Shown here piece after piece: positions 27,514-38,092 of a stretch of DNA of 64,000 nucleotides. The stretch is from Peribacillus muralis (GTDB lineage: Bacteria; Bacillota; Bacilli; Bacillales; DSM-1321). The position numbers were made by a program, and so were the translations under genes. Every line of letters starts with the position of its first letter. The stretch's first letter is position 1. The DNA is taken from the NCBI RefSeq assembly GCF_001645685.2, contig NZ_CP017080.1, positions 2,905,051-2,969,050 of the forward strand, given 5' to 3'. The notes beneath the pieces were generated by a model. The model saw only the letters and a program-made list of their open reading frames with translations, had not been told where the DNA came from and searched no databases.

Positions 27514-27975
27514 CTACTTTTTTTCATTTTTCCAATTATAAGTGAAAATATCTAGTATTTGGATCACTTGCTGGTTGATCATTCCCCTGGCTTGGTCAGT
27601 TTCCAGACTTTCCAATGCGATGGCAGGAATCCAAATCAAGTGGTTTTCCAATTCCCCTTCGTGCTTCTTCCATTCATAATCCGATGTCAGAAAAAAAACA
27701 TGCTTGATATTATTTTCCTTCACTTCATTTGCCCAATACTTCAAACGTTCCACCTTATCTCCTTCATTACTTACATAATGAAAGGATGGCATTAGAAGGA
27801 TCCTCCCTTTCATTTGTTTTTCGATTTCCATGCTTAAAATGGTAAGAAATTCATTCATGGAGCCCGAATGCTTCATTTGTCCCCCAAAAGATATCGGTAC
27901 CAATGGAATCAAAACGGTATCCACATATTCCTTTGACTGACTATACATGTCAAGTTCTTTTGCTGTCCATCTCAT
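27514..27975 (-). CDS. ypiF: DUF2487 protein YpiF
   Basis: A 153-aa soluble protein of the YpiF family (MRWTAKELDMYSQSKEYVDTVLIPLVPISFG). It is conserved beside qcrABC in bacilli. I see no catalytic motif and its function is unknown. Confidence 0.8.
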   Translation of the reverse strand: MRWTAKELDMYSQSKEYVDTVLIPLVPISFGGQMKHSGSMNEFLTILSMEIEKQMKGRILLMPSFHYVSNEGDKVERLKYWANEVKENNIKHVFFLTSDYEWKKHEGELENHLIWIPAIALESLETDQARGMINQQVIQILDIFTYNWKNEKK

Positions 27976-28095
27976 ACTGTTTCTTCACTCCCGATTTTTC
28001 GAATCAACTCCTTTTCATTTTACCATGATTTTTATAACATCTTTACCATATACCCATAGTCTTTACAAAAATGTGGATTTTATCTATATTTTATG

Positions 28096-28122
28096 AAAAA
28101 ACCCTTCCTCTACAAGGAAAGG
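28096..28122 (-). terminator. Second terminator downstream of ypiB
   Basis: CCTTTCCT...AGGAAGG stem followed by TTTTTT on the minus strand. A back-up to the stronger hairpin at 28288–28327, or the end of an unrecognised transcript. Confidence 0.6.
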
Positions 28123-28287
28123 AGAGTTTGTATATAGTTTTATGGTTTAACATAAGAACATTTCTTTCCACTGCAGGCTTTCGCTTATCCAGATGCACTT
28201 TTTCCGGCCGTTCATAGGATTTATTCGTCCGTGCATGGGCGCTCATGATATTACTATCCGTATAGTCGCTTTGAATCCAACGCTTAA

Positions 28288-28327
28288 TAAAAAAAGATTT
28301 CGGAATAGAAATATTCCGAAACCTTTT
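28288..28327 (-). terminator. Terminator of the ypiA-ypiB unit
   Basis: TTTCGGAAT pairs with ATTCCGAAA, with a run of seven T on the minus strand (28289–28295). Confidence 0.8.
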
Positions 28328-28371
28328 TGTTTACAACCCGACCTTACGTTAATAAGGAAAGGGTTTTTATG

Positions 28372-28923
28372 TCAGCCAAGCACTTTCAATTGATTCAATT
28401 GTTCAGTCAAGCTCTTGAATGCTTGTTCATCATGCTTATCCAACGCTTCATCGATTTCCTTCAGCAGGCGATCCCTTTGAAAGTAGAGCATGCTTTTTTC
28501 TAAAAATTGTTCCGCCAGCAACTGATCTTTTTCATTGGATGCCGTGATTTTTGGCATGAATGGGTTTTGCTCCAAAACCGCTGCGTACTGATAGGACGAA
28601 TAAGCCGATTTAAAATTGAGCTGGATATAAATATCTTCATCCCGGTTTAATCGAATATCGTGAAAGGATTTCTCTGCATCCGTCGTCATGATATTGGACT
28701 TATAAAATCGGAATGGAACCTCTTCCACACAATGTGTCGACATGATGAGTCCACGAGGGCAATATTGGGCATTTTCCACAAAATGAACCTTTTTCATCAG
28801 TTGATCATGACTCATCAAATAATTCAATATCCAAACGCATTCTCTTCGTTTAAGTTGATAATGATTTAAAAACCACCGAATAAAATCCTTCTTCTCATTC
28901 ACAGAAACAGGGGCAGCCACCAT
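28372..28923 (-). CDS. ypiB: YpiB / ReoY family protein (UPF0302)
   Basis: A 183-aa protein of the UPF0302 family. The Listeria homologue ReoY acts with ReoM to steer MurA to ClpCP degradation, and B. subtilis YpiB has been linked to ClpC-dependent turnover of envelope enzymes. The N-terminal part is helical, and the C-terminus (about 140–183) is a coiled-coil-like helix ([21 protein letters not shown]). It follows the TPR gene ypiA by 41 bp, matching the reported partnership. Confidence 0.84.
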   Translation of the reverse strand: MVAAPVSVNEKKDFIRWFLNHYQLKRRECVWILNYLMSHDQLMKKVHFVENAQYCPRGLIMSTHCVEEVPFRFYKSNIMTTDAEKSFHDIRLNRDEDIYIQLNFKSAYSSYQYAAVLEQNPFMPKITASNEKDQLLAEQFLEKSMLYFQRDRLLKEIDEALDKHDEQAFKSLTEQLNQLKVLG

Positions 28924-28964
28924 GAATTCCCTCCTCTGTCTTGATTTAGTTTCAATTCACTTGC

Positions 28965-30236
28965 CTATGCTTCTTCCGGACCTTCATCAAGCCGCTCCAA
29001 AATCATGGCATACTCATCATTCGCTGGGTTGATCTCAAGCAGCTTATTAAATACTTCTCTAGATGTGGCTCTGTCTCCTTCTTCAATTAAAAAGAAACCA
29101 TAGTCTTCTAGGAAATCTTGATTGTTCTTGAATGAATTATATGCATTATGATAGCTGGTTAATGACTCTTTAAATTGTTCGGTGTGTTGGTAGGATACGG
29201 CAGCTATCCAATCAAACTGCGGATCATCCTCCCCGTACCTCCTCACTTCCCCGATGCATTCCAAGACATCTTCGTACCTTTCCTGATGCGTATACAATTT
29301 CAAGAGGGTAAGTGCCGCTTCCAAGTATCCTGGATCAAGGGCTAGAGCTTCTTTAAATAGGTTTTCAGCTTCTTCATCAAGTCCGCTTTTCAAGGCTATT
29401 TTGCCGCCGAAGAAATAAAGTTCCTTATTGAATTCATCAGCCTTGATTCCATCCTTGGCCGTTTTCAAGGCTTTTTCCAAATCCTCCAGATGTTCATAAC
29501 TCTTTGCCAAGTATAAATACAAGGAATGATACTCATGATCCAAGTCTTTCAGCTCGATAAATTTACGGACGGCCGTTTCGTATAACCCGGCTTGGAAAGC
29601 CGTGAAAGCATACTCGAATAGCGTATTGATTTCAAGTCCATCCTCCAAGGCTTTCTCAAAATGCGGAAGGGCCTCCTCGAACTTACCTGAACTGCTTAAT
29701 GCTTCAGCGAGCCGCTGATGGACATTGACTCCAGGAACTTCTTGTTCGTGTTCCAAAACCTTTATGTAATTTGCAATGGCTTCCTGATCTCTTCCTTGAT
29801 GGAAGAACAGTTCACCTAGCGCAAAATCAATGATGACCTCTTCAGGTAGTATTTCCTTTGCTTTCAGTAGTTTTCTTTCACTGACCTCATCCATCCCCTG
29901 TAATTGGTATAGGTCCGCTTCCAAAAGCAAAGCACTTGGATATACTTCATCATCTGCACTTACTTTTTCAAGCATTAACATCGCTTCATCTTCCTGGTCC
30001 ATGTCAATCAGGATTTCGGCCAACGAAACCAACAATTCGCCTTCATCCGGATAGAGTTCAAGGAGATGTTCAAAAAGGTCTTTAGCCTCCTCCACAAAAC
30101 CAAGCTGGAGCATTTCTTCGGCCAGCAGCAAAATGTCCTCCACTGACTCTGATGATTTAATTCGATTTATATGTTTAAGAGCTTCCTTTAATTCCCCTTT
30201 TTTTAAATGCTGGATAACTTGTTCCACTGTTTTCAT
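28965..30236 (-). CDS. ypiA: Tetratricopeptide-repeat protein YpiA
   Basis: A 423-aa protein made almost wholly of TPR repeats (about eleven, residues 3–415; for example LFEHLLELYPDEGELLVSLAEILID). TPR superhelices serve as protein-binding scaffolds. YpiA is reported to work with YpiB in ClpC-dependent proteolysis in B. subtilis. It is soluble and strongly acidic. Confidence 0.87.
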   Translation of the reverse strand: MKTVEQVIQHLKKGELKEALKHINRIKSSESVEDILLLAEEMLQLGFVEEAKDLFEHLLELYPDEGELLVSLAEILIDMDQEDEAMLMLEKVSADDEVYPSALLLEADLYQLQGMDEVSERKLLKAKEILPEEVIIDFALGELFFHQGRDQEAIANYIKVLEHEQEVPGVNVHQRLAEALSSSGKFEEALPHFEKALEDGLEINTLFEYAFTAFQAGLYETAVRKFIELKDLDHEYHSLYLYLAKSYEHLEDLEKALKTAKDGIKADEFNKELYFFGGKIALKSGLDEEAENLFKEALALDPGYLEAALTLLKLYTHQERYEDVLECIGEVRRYGEDDPQFDWIAAVSYQHTEQFKESLTSYHNAYNSFKNNQDFLEDYGFFLIEEGDRATSREVFNKLLEINPANDEYAMILERLDEGPEEA

Positions 30237-30431
30237 TGCTAATTCCTTCCTTTTGCATGATAAACTGGTTTTTCATCAAACATCCTCACGCGAAAAAATC
30301 TCATATCCTTTGAATGAAATACTCTTGTAATGGTGAGGTGCCCGGTAAACAGTATTTATTAGTTTACCATACTGCAGCCCTGTATTCCATTGATGAAGTC
30401 CCCTCCATTCTCATTTAAAAAAGGTTACTAG

Positions 30432-30509
30432 TTAATTCTCCATACTATGGTCAATTTCCTTTTTGATTCGAGGGCCCTTTTTCATGAATATCATGCCCCA
30501 AATACGCAT
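30432..30509 (-). pseudogene. Peptide-like frame, possible remnant or short unknown gene
   Basis: From ATG 30509 the frame reads 25 aa (MRIWGMIFMKKGPRIKKEID...), and the same frame stays open upstream through a hydrophobic stretch (LSVVGSAVITAFMRIW). The result looks like a membrane helix with a basic tail. There is no ribosome site before the ATG, and the upstream end runs into the aroA terminator. I do not recognise it. Confidence 0.25.
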
Positions 30510-30561
30510 AAACGCCGTTATGACAGCGCTTCCAACGACTGAAAGCTCCTGAAATGAAAAT

Positions 30562-30600
30562 AAAAAAAGTTTACGGTCCTGATTAGGGCCGTAAACTTTT
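30562..30600 (-). terminator. Terminator of aroA
   Basis: AAAAGTTTACGG(C/T)CC arms around a 6-nt loop, with seven T on the minus strand (30562–30568), directly after the aroA stop. Confidence 0.87.
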
Positions 30601-30606
30601 GGATAT

Positions 30607-31893
30607 TCATTTCATCAAATGCGTCAAATGCTCAAAGAATTCCGGATAAGAGACATCAATCGCATCAGGATCGGCGAGTTCAACATCACCATCCGTTATC
30701 AAGGCTGCCACTGCCAGCATCATTCCGATGCGGTGATCTCCATGGCTTGTAACGCTTCCACCATTTAGAGATTTGCCTCCATTGATAATCAATCCATCTG
30801 CTGTAGGTGTTATATCCGCCCCCAGGATCGAGAGCTCGTTTGCCACCGTATCGATTCGATTGGTTTCTTTCACCTTTAGTTCTGCTGCATCCTTGATTGT
30901 CGTCATTCCTTCTGCCTGGGAAGCCAGAAGGGCAATAACCGGAATTTCATCGATGAGGCGCGGTATTAGGTCACCTGAGATGGTTGTTCCCTTCAGGCGT
31001 GAGCTCCTGACAGTGATATCCCCTGCCGGTTCTCCCCCGCTCGTCTTCTTCTCGATGGTGATATCCGCTCCCATCGCTTTCAAGACATCGAGGATTCCAG
31101 TCCTAGTCGGATTTAAGCCGACATTCTTTAAGACCACTTCACTATCTTTTGTAATCGCAGCTGCGACCAAGAAGAAAGCGGCTGAAGATATATCTCCCGG
31201 CACATGGATGGTCGTTCCTTTGAAAACCTGATTTCCCCCCACCTTGATGGTATGACCATCCTTTACGATTTTCCCGCCAAACGCCTGGATCATTCGTTCG
31301 GTATGATCACGGGTCTCCTCCGGTTCGATTATGGTCGTTTCCCCATCGGCCTGTAAGCCTGCCAGGATGATCGCGGATTTGACTTGAGCACTTGCCACAG
31401 GCAATTCATAGCGGATCCCTTCCAGCTTGCCCCCTCTTATGAAAATCGGGGTATATTCTGCTCCTTTACGCCCATCAATCCTCGCTCCCATTTGACGGAG
31501 TGGGTTCACCACCCTTGTCATTGGTCGCTTGGCTATGGATTCATCCCCTGTCAACACGGCCGAAAAATCTTGACCTGCCAAAATGCCCGTCATTAATCGG
31601 ATTGTCGTCCCTGAATTTCCGACATCCAGCACTTCTTTAGGTTCCGTTAATCCATTAAAGCCCTTGCCTTGGATGCGAACTTGCTTCCCTTCCCGTTCAA
31701 TGTGGATGCCCAGCTGCTTAAAACACGAAATCGTACTTAAACAATCGGCTCCCGGAAGAAAATTAGTGACGGTCGTTTCACCCTCGGCAAGTGCTCCGAA
31801 CATGATCGAGCGATGGGAGATGGACTTGTCCCCTGGTATGTCTATCGAACCACGTAATGAGTGGATCGCCGTTAGTAATTTTTTTGTTTTCAT
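30607..31893 (-). CDS. aroA: 3-phosphoshikimate 1-carboxyvinyltransferase (EPSP synthase)
   Basis: A 428-aa two-domain enzyme that joins shikimate 3-phosphate and phosphoenolpyruvate. N-terminal [18 protein letters not shown] and the C-terminal DHRIGM motif are all present. It is called aroE in B. subtilis nomenclature. It follows tyrA by 21 bp and ends the aromatic run. The ribosome site GGAAGGAAGG precedes ATG 31893. Confidence 0.95.
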   Translation of the reverse strand: MKTKKLLTAIHSLRGSIDIPGDKSISHRSIMFGALAEGETTVTNFLPGADCLSTISCFKQLGIHIEREGKQVRIQGKGFNGLTEPKEVLDVGNSGTTIRLMTGILAGQDFSAVLTGDESIAKRPMTRVVNPLRQMGARIDGRKGAEYTPIFIRGGKLEGIRYELPVASAQVKSAIILAGLQADGETTIIEPEETRDHTERMIQAFGGKIVKDGHTIKVGGNQVFKGTTIHVPGDISSAAFFLVAAAITKDSEVVLKNVGLNPTRTGILDVLKAMGADITIEKKTSGGEPAGDITVRSSRLKGTTISGDLIPRLIDEIPVIALLASQAEGMTTIKDAAELKVKETNRIDTVANELSILGADITPTADGLIINGGKSLNGGSVTSHGDHRIGMMLAVAALITDGDVELADPDAIDVSYPEFFEHLTHLMK

Positions 31894-31914
31894 ACTACCT
31901 TCCTTCCCCTGTCA

Positions 31915-33018
31915 TCATGCCAGGATCGTTTCATAATCAGAATGTCTGGAGATACAATCCGCTGCTTTAATGCGATCAACATCCGTTTGGAAGCTAATGA
32001 CCAATACACCGTATATCTCTTCCCTGGTTTCGATGATTCTTATATTCGTAATGCTGATTCCTTCTTGCGCCAAATATCCGGTTATTTCTGAAATTATTCC
32101 AGCATAGTCCGGTATATCGATATATAAATCATAAAAGGCTGGTATCGCACCTTTTGCGTGAGTTGGAAGATCATCCCTGAAAACCTTGGCGTCGGCAAAG
32201 AAGCGAAGGATTTCCTCACTATCTTCTTTTTCCACCAACCCTTTAACATGCTTCATTTCTTGCAGCCAATCATCCATTAACTCGAGTAACACGTTCCGGT
32301 TATGCAACAATATGTCACGCCACATTTCCGGGCTGCTTGAAGCTATTCTAGTAATATCACGAAAACCACCGGCCGCTAGCCTGGAAATCAGTTTATTTTC
32401 CTTACTATAATTTTCTGCCTGCTTCACAAGCCCTGATGCGACAATATGGGGAAAATGACTGACGACTCCGGTCAGCTTATCATGCATGGCAGGAGTGACG
32501 ACCAAGAAGTTCGCTCTTGTTCCCTTTAGCCATTCCTTCAGCTGCTCCACCTTTTTCTCCTCGATGGATTCATCGGGAGTAAGCAAATAAAACGCATGTT
32601 CAAAAAGATGCAGCTTGGCTGCGCCAGCGCCGCTTTTGTGGGAACCAGCCATAGGGTGTCCCCCGATGAAGGCCACCCCTTTATCTATCAATGGTTTTGC
32701 TGCCTTTACCACTGTGTCCTTCGTGCTTCCCGCATCCGATATAAGGACGCCACTTTTTAAATTCATGTCAGCTAATTGTGTTAAAATCTTGACGGTCTCA
32801 TTGACTGGCACAGCAAGAAGGATTAAATCAGCCTCACATGCCCCCGCTTCCAAAGTGGATACGGAGTCATCTATCGTGCCTAACAGCATCGATAGCTGAA
32901 TATTCTTTTCACTTACATCCGTACCAATTATCATGGCTTCAGGATGTGCATAACGTACAGCCTTGGCCAATGATCCACCAATTAGCCCGAGACCTATTAC
33001 AAAAACCTTTCCCTTCAC
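31915..33018 (-). CDS. tyrA: Prephenate dehydrogenase with ACT domain
   Basis: A 367-aa protein: NAD-binding GLGLIGGSLAKA at residues 9–20, the prephenate pocket GGHPMAGSHKSG, and a C-terminal ACT domain (about 295–365; DIPDYAGIISEITGYL), expected to sense tyrosine or related amino acids. It oxidises prephenate to 4-hydroxyphenylpyruvate. Confidence 0.94.
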   Translation of the reverse strand: MKGKVFVIGLGLIGGSLAKAVRYAHPEAMIIGTDVSEKNIQLSMLLGTIDDSVSTLEAGACEADLILLAVPVNETVKILTQLADMNLKSGVLISDAGSTKDTVVKAAKPLIDKGVAFIGGHPMAGSHKSGAGAAKLHLFEHAFYLLTPDESIEEKKVEQLKEWLKGTRANFLVVTPAMHDKLTGVVSHFPHIVASGLVKQAENYSKENKLISRLAAGGFRDITRIASSSPEMWRDILLHNRNVLLELMDDWLQEMKHVKGLVEKEDSEEILRFFADAKVFRDDLPTHAKGAIPAFYDLYIDIPDYAGIISEITGYLAQEGISITNIRIIETREEIYGVLVISFQTDVDRIKAADCISRHSDYETILA

Positions 33019-33066
33019 TCTTCTCTCCTCCGCATCCTTAAAGGCTCCATAGGGTTTGATACCACT

Positions 33067-34179
33067 TCAAAGCAGCGAATCAGAAGGCGCCTCAACTTCA
33101 TTCAAGAAGGCATTGATAGCGTTGATCATTCCTTCATTTTCCTCCGTTGAACCAATCGTAACCCTTAAGCTGGTAGGAAAACCGAAAGCTTTACCCGACC
33201 TTGCAATATAGCCGCGCTCAAGTAAATATTGAAACACTACATCGGCATCTTGTTTAAAGTGGATAAAAATGAAATTACCTTGCGAGGGGTAATATGCTAA
33301 ATTTTCCATGTCACAAAATTCGTAGTACCGCTTAAGCCCTTTTTGGTTTTCATCCTTGCATTTTTCTATGAAAGCTTGATCTTCCAGAGCGACTATAGCG
33401 ATATTCTGTGCGAGTGTGTTGACATTGAATGGTTCGCGCGATGGATCCAGCTTCTGAATGATGTCCTCATCAGCCAATCCATAACCTACCCTGAAGCTTG
33501 CCAGACCATAAATCTTTGAAAATGTTCGAAGTATGATCAAATTTTTGAATGTATTGATCCATTGATTCGTTCTTGGGTAATCCTCAGCCGTTGCGTATTC
33601 ACAATAAGCTTCATCCAGTACGATAAGGACATCTTCAGGCACCTTTTCCATGAACGATAATAGGTCCTTCTCCGGGATGTATTTCCCTGTCGGATTATTC
33701 GGTGTACACAACCAAACAACTGCGGTTTTTTCGTCAATCGCCTTTAGCATACCTCCCAGATCATGCGCTCCGTCGAGATGAGGAACTTCCCTGACCTCTG
33801 CACCTTCAAGCGTAGCATTGTGACGGTATTGTGAAAAAGTGCCAGTTGCCATGACCGTATTTTTTCCTGCCCCCAACAAACTTCTGGAAATGATTTGAAT
33901 GTTTTCATCAGAACCATTTCCAAAGATGAGCTGAGTCTGCTTGACGCCTGTATGCTTTGCAACAGCTTCTCTAAGCATCGTGGCATAGCCATCCGGATAT
34001 ATGGCAAAAGAATGGGTTGAACCCTTGACGGCATCCCTGACCTTTTCGGAACACCCGAACGGGTTTTCATTGGAAGCTAATTTCGTGATTTTTTCGAGAC
34101 CGTATAATTTTTTCACTTCATCTGTGGACTTTCCCGGTTGGTAAGACTTCAAGGAAAGGACCGCTTCATTCCATTTCAT
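33067..34179 (-). CDS. hisC: Histidinol-phosphate / aromatic aminotransferase
   Basis: A 370-aa PLP aminotransferase: KLASNENPFG at the start, CTPNNPTGKY, and the PLP lysine in RTFSKIYGLASFRVGY. In B. subtilis this enzyme acts both in histidine synthesis and in transamination to tyrosine and phenylalanine, which suits its position next to tyrA. AGAGGTGATTG supports ATG 34179 rather than the longer frame. In B. subtilis trpEDCFBA lies directly upstream. Here aroH does. Confidence 0.93.
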   Translation of the reverse strand: MKWNEAVLSLKSYQPGKSTDEVKKLYGLEKITKLASNENPFGCSEKVRDAVKGSTHSFAIYPDGYATMLREAVAKHTGVKQTQLIFGNGSDENIQIISRSLLGAGKNTVMATGTFSQYRHNATLEGAEVREVPHLDGAHDLGGMLKAIDEKTAVVWLCTPNNPTGKYIPEKDLLSFMEKVPEDVLIVLDEAYCEYATAEDYPRTNQWINTFKNLIILRTFSKIYGLASFRVGYGLADEDIIQKLDPSREPFNVNTLAQNIAIVALEDQAFIEKCKDENQKGLKRYYEFCDMENLAYYPSQGNFIFIHFKQDADVVFQYLLERGYIARSGKAFGFPTSLRVTIGSTEENEGMINAINAFLNEVEAPSDSLL

Positions 34180-34267
34180 ATCAATCACCTCTATAGTTTT
34201 TATCACTTTAAAGTAAGAAAGTGTGGGAATAGTATATCATATTCATAGGTTTCAGAACGTCTTAAAC

Positions 34268-34630
34268 CTATTTTTTCAAGTCTGGCCGTAATGCAATGGC
34301 CCCTGCCTGATAGATATGCTTAATTTCTTGTTGCTTCTTCGTTGTATTGACATGAATCATGACGCGTATGCAAAATGGAAGGGAGTTACTCACTGGTATC
34401 TCCCTCATGCAGGTTACTGGAACATACGTCCAACCGTCGAATTTCCTCAAGGCTTTGGCAGGGAAAACCGAACGGATTTCATCCGTAGCTGAAAAAAATA
34501 CGGAGGCAACCATGTCAGGATCAATCTCATTGGCCTGGATGATTTCCGCCATCAACCTCTCGGCGGCCGCAAGGACTTCAGTTTCTGTGTCTTTTTCAAC
34601 TGTAGTGGCACCTCTAATTCCTCTTATCAC
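34268..34630 (-). CDS. aroH: Chorismate mutase, AroH class
   Basis: A 120-aa monofunctional chorismate mutase (MIRGIRGATTVEKDTETEV). The active-site arginines near residues 7 and 90, Glu78-type and Tyr positions fit the trimeric AroH fold. It converts chorismate to prephenate. Located between aroB and hisC. The trp genes normally found after it are missing. Confidence 0.94.
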   Translation of the reverse strand: MIRGIRGATTVEKDTETEVLAAAERLMAEIIQANEIDPDMVASVFFSATDEIRSVFPAKALRKFDGWTYVPVTCMREIPVSNSLPFCIRVMIHVNTTKKQQEIKHIYQAGAIALRPDLKK

Positions 34631-34654
34631 ACACAGTTCCCCCTTTTCCTGAAT

Positions 34655-35734
34655 TCATTTCATTTCAATCATTTCCTCTATCAGCTCAGAGTCGGCTATA
34701 TCCATTAATATTGGGGACCCCACCTGATTCAAGAGGACGAAGGTGGCCGCTTCATTGACCGATTTTTTGTCCGTTTTCATTAAATTGAGTAATATTGCAG
34801 TTTCAAGACCGTCAGGAATGGTGATTCGGTACCCTAATTGAGATACCCATTCAATGAATTCCTCAAGATTAAAATCGAGACCCTCTTTTTTAATGCTCAA
34901 TTTAAGTGCATAAATCATTCCGATCAAAATCGATTCTCCATGCGTGAAATTTCCATAGCCCATGGAGCCCTCCACTGCATGCCCAAGTGTATGACCAAAA
35001 TTCAAATATGCACGAATGCCCATTTCTTTTTCATCTTCTTCGACAATTGCCGCTTTAATGGAAATTCCTTTTTTAATCATTGTCATAAATTGCTCATCCG
35101 TTATATCATTCAAGTCGACTATATTCGACTTTAGCCATTGATAAAAGTCATGATCGGCAATCAAGGAATGCTTAATGACTTCAGCGAAACCTGACCTTAA
35201 TTCTTGCAGCGGCAAAGTTTGTAAAAACTCCAGATCATAAATGACCGCTTCAGGCTGATGAAAGGCACCGATCATATTTTTCCCTAGGGGGTGATTGATC
35301 GCAACCTTGCCTCCCACGGCACTATCGTGGGCAAGCAAAGTCGTCGGGACCTGCATAAACGGGATCCCCCTCATGAATGTAGCCGCAACAAATCCAGCCA
35401 AGTCACCCACTGCACCTCCACCAAGGGCAATGATCAATGACTTGCGATTAAGCTTTTGGGAAAGGCAATAACTTTGGCATTCATAAAATACATCGAATGT
35501 TTTCGCATGCTCCCCTTCAGGCACGATATGCTGCAGCACCGGTTTCCCTGCCTTGATCAATGCCTGTTTCACGGATTGTAAATGAAGCTCAGCCACTTTC
35601 TCATCCGTTATGATCAAAATCTTGTTTATGTGGTTGAATTCATGTGTGATTAATTCTGGTAATTCCTGTATAGCTTTCTCGCCAACCAAAACCGGATATT
35701 GCTTGGAAGCCGTCTTTACTTGGATGGATTCCAT
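34655..35734 (-). CDS. aroB: 3-dehydroquinate synthase
   Basis: A 359-aa NAD- and metal-dependent enzyme that cyclises DAHP. Markers are GGGAVGDLAGFVAATFMRG, NHPLGKNMIGAFHQP and the metal-site NFGHTLGHAVE. aroC ends 3 bp upstream, so the two are translationally close. Confidence 0.95.
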   Translation of the reverse strand: MESIQVKTASKQYPVLVGEKAIQELPELITHEFNHINKILIITDEKVAELHLQSVKQALIKAGKPVLQHIVPEGEHAKTFDVFYECQSYCLSQKLNRKSLIIALGGGAVGDLAGFVAATFMRGIPFMQVPTTLLAHDSAVGGKVAINHPLGKNMIGAFHQPEAVIYDLEFLQTLPLQELRSGFAEVIKHSLIADHDFYQWLKSNIVDLNDITDEQFMTMIKKGISIKAAIVEEDEKEMGIRAYLNFGHTLGHAVEGSMGYGNFTHGESILIGMIYALKLSIKKEGLDFNLEEFIEWVSQLGYRITIPDGLETAILLNLMKTDKKSVNEAATFVLLNQVGSPILMDIADSELIEEMIEMK

Positions 35735-35737
35735 CTT

Positions 35738-36910
35738 TTAAAACCCCTTTACATCTTCCCGATAAGACCTTATGTATTCCGCTAACTGCTCATAACGATC
35801 TGAAGGGAATTGATCAACGATGGCTGCCGCCAGCTCCCATGCTACCACTGCTTCGGCAACGACTGCCGCTGCTGGAACTGCACAACTATCTGAGCGCTCG
35901 ACACTCGCTTCGAAAACTTCTTTCGTATCGATATCAACACTTTTCAAAGGCTTATATAAAGTCGGGATTGGCTTCATCACACCGCGGACAACGATCGGCA
36001 TCCCAGTTGTCATACCGCCTTCGAAACCGCCAAGGCGATTGGTTTTCCGGTAATACCCCTTTTCTTCATCCCAGGCAATTTCATCATGGACTTCACTGCC
36101 GAAGCGATGGGCCGCTTCGAATCCAAGACCTATTTCGACCCCTTTAAATGCATTGATGCTCATGATTGCAGCAGCTAGCTTGGCATCAAGCTTACGATCA
36201 TAATGCACATAACTTCCTACACCAACAGGCATTCCTTCGACAATGACTTCGACGATGCCGCCAATGGAATCGCCTTTTTGTTTCGCTTCATCAATGGCAT
36301 CCTTCATCTGCTGCTCGACATTTTTATCAAAGCATCTAACTGAAGACTCTTCTGTCACTTGTTGTAATTGCTGAATCGTTTCATATGCCGGCGGTTCCGC
36401 CTTCACTCCGCCAATTTCCAAAACATGCGAGGCCACTTCAATCCCCAATAATGACAATAGCTTTTTAGCCACGGCACCTGCCGCTACCCTAACAGTTGTT
36501 TCCCTTGCTGATGACCGTTCCAAAACGTTTCTCAAATCGCGGTGTCCATATTTGATCCCGCCGTTCAAATCCGCATGTCCTGGACGAGGACGGGTGATTT
36601 TACGTTTGATTTCTTCAGCTTTTTTCTCTGAAAGACCTTCACTTCCCATGATCTTTGTCCAATGCTTCCAGTCGTCATTCTCGACGACTAAAGCCACCGG
36701 TGAGCCCAATGTATAACCATGTCTTATCCCCGCGGATATAAAAGCCTGATCCTTTTCGATCTGCATCCTGCGGCCACGACCATGCCCTTTTTGCCGGCGT
36801 CCCAGTTCTTCATTGATATCTTCATTCGTAATCGGCATTCCAGCCGGTAATCCCTCAATAATTGTAGTTAGCTGCGGACCATGTGATTCTCCCGCTGTTA
36901 AGTATCTCAT
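35738..36910 (-). CDS. aroC: Chorismate synthase
   Basis: A 390-aa FMN-dependent lyase (aroF in B. subtilis nomenclature). GESHGPQLT opens the protein, with GRGRRMQIE and [18 protein letters not shown] as family blocks. ATG 36910 has AAAGGAGG. The long frame adds 14 codons that run back over the ribosome site. A palindrome CACTTTAAAGTG (36929–36940) lies just upstream. Confidence 0.95.
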   Translation of the reverse strand: MRYLTAGESHGPQLTTIIEGLPAGMPITNEDINEELGRRQKGHGRGRRMQIEKDQAFISAGIRHGYTLGSPVALVVENDDWKHWTKIMGSEGLSEKKAEEIKRKITRPRPGHADLNGGIKYGHRDLRNVLERSSARETTVRVAAGAVAKKLLSLLGIEVASHVLEIGGVKAEPPAYETIQQLQQVTEESSVRCFDKNVEQQMKDAIDEAKQKGDSIGGIVEVIVEGMPVGVGSYVHYDRKLDAKLAAAIMSINAFKGVEIGLGFEAAHRFGSEVHDEIAWDEEKGYYRKTNRLGGFEGGMTTGMPIVVRGVMKPIPTLYKPLKSVDIDTKEVFEASVERSDSCAVPAAAVVAEAVVAWELAAAIVDQFPSDRYEQLAEYIRSYREDVKGF

Positions 36911-37117
36911 CTTCCAGCCTCCTTTTAGCACTTTAAAGTGTATATGTATCAATATACCACAATTTTATTGAATGTGGGTATATGTAAACCTAAAAACCTT
37001 TTTGTACGTTGAATTTATTCATTATTCATTTTATTTTACATCTTCTCCACCATTTTCGATATAGTTTAATCATTCTAGTCATGGCCCTCGTCATCATTGA
37101 TCATTTTACAGGCGAAC

Positions 37118-37156
37118 GAAAAGAGACTGAATGCGTATGCACGATCAGTCCCTTTT
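37118..37156 (-). terminator. Terminator of cheR
   Basis: GGGACTGA pairs with TCAGTCTC and ends in TTTT on the minus strand, about 10–50 bp after the cheR stop. Confidence 0.75.
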
Positions 37157-37166
37157 AATTTAGTAT

Positions 37167-38075
<909 letters not shown>

Positions 38076-38092
38076 TCAATTACATCTATTGA

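Larger units (their letters stand above)
27976..28371. other. ypiF–ypiB intergenic region
   Basis: The gap holds two minus-strand terminators (28096–28122 and 28288–28327). Between them a 51-codon frame without a ribosome site (ATG near 28240) is open but not convincing as a gene. Confidence 0.55.
30237..30606. other. ypiA–aroA intergenic region
   Basis: The gap contains the aroA terminator (30562–30600), a short peptide-like frame (30432–30509, open on to about 30597), and a small hairpin formed by GGTAAAC and GTTTACC just upstream of ypiA. A consensus promoter for ypiA is not obvious. Confidence 0.55.

Noticed and set aside
28087..28242. 51-codon minus-strand frame (MSAHARTNKSYERPEK...) between two terminators after ypiB
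   Set aside because: No ribosome site, no recognised family, and its end runs through a terminator hairpin. Possible but unsupported.
30773..31231. 152-codon plus-strand frame inside aroA
   Set aside because: Antisense shadow with low-complexity composition, wholly within a conserved gene.
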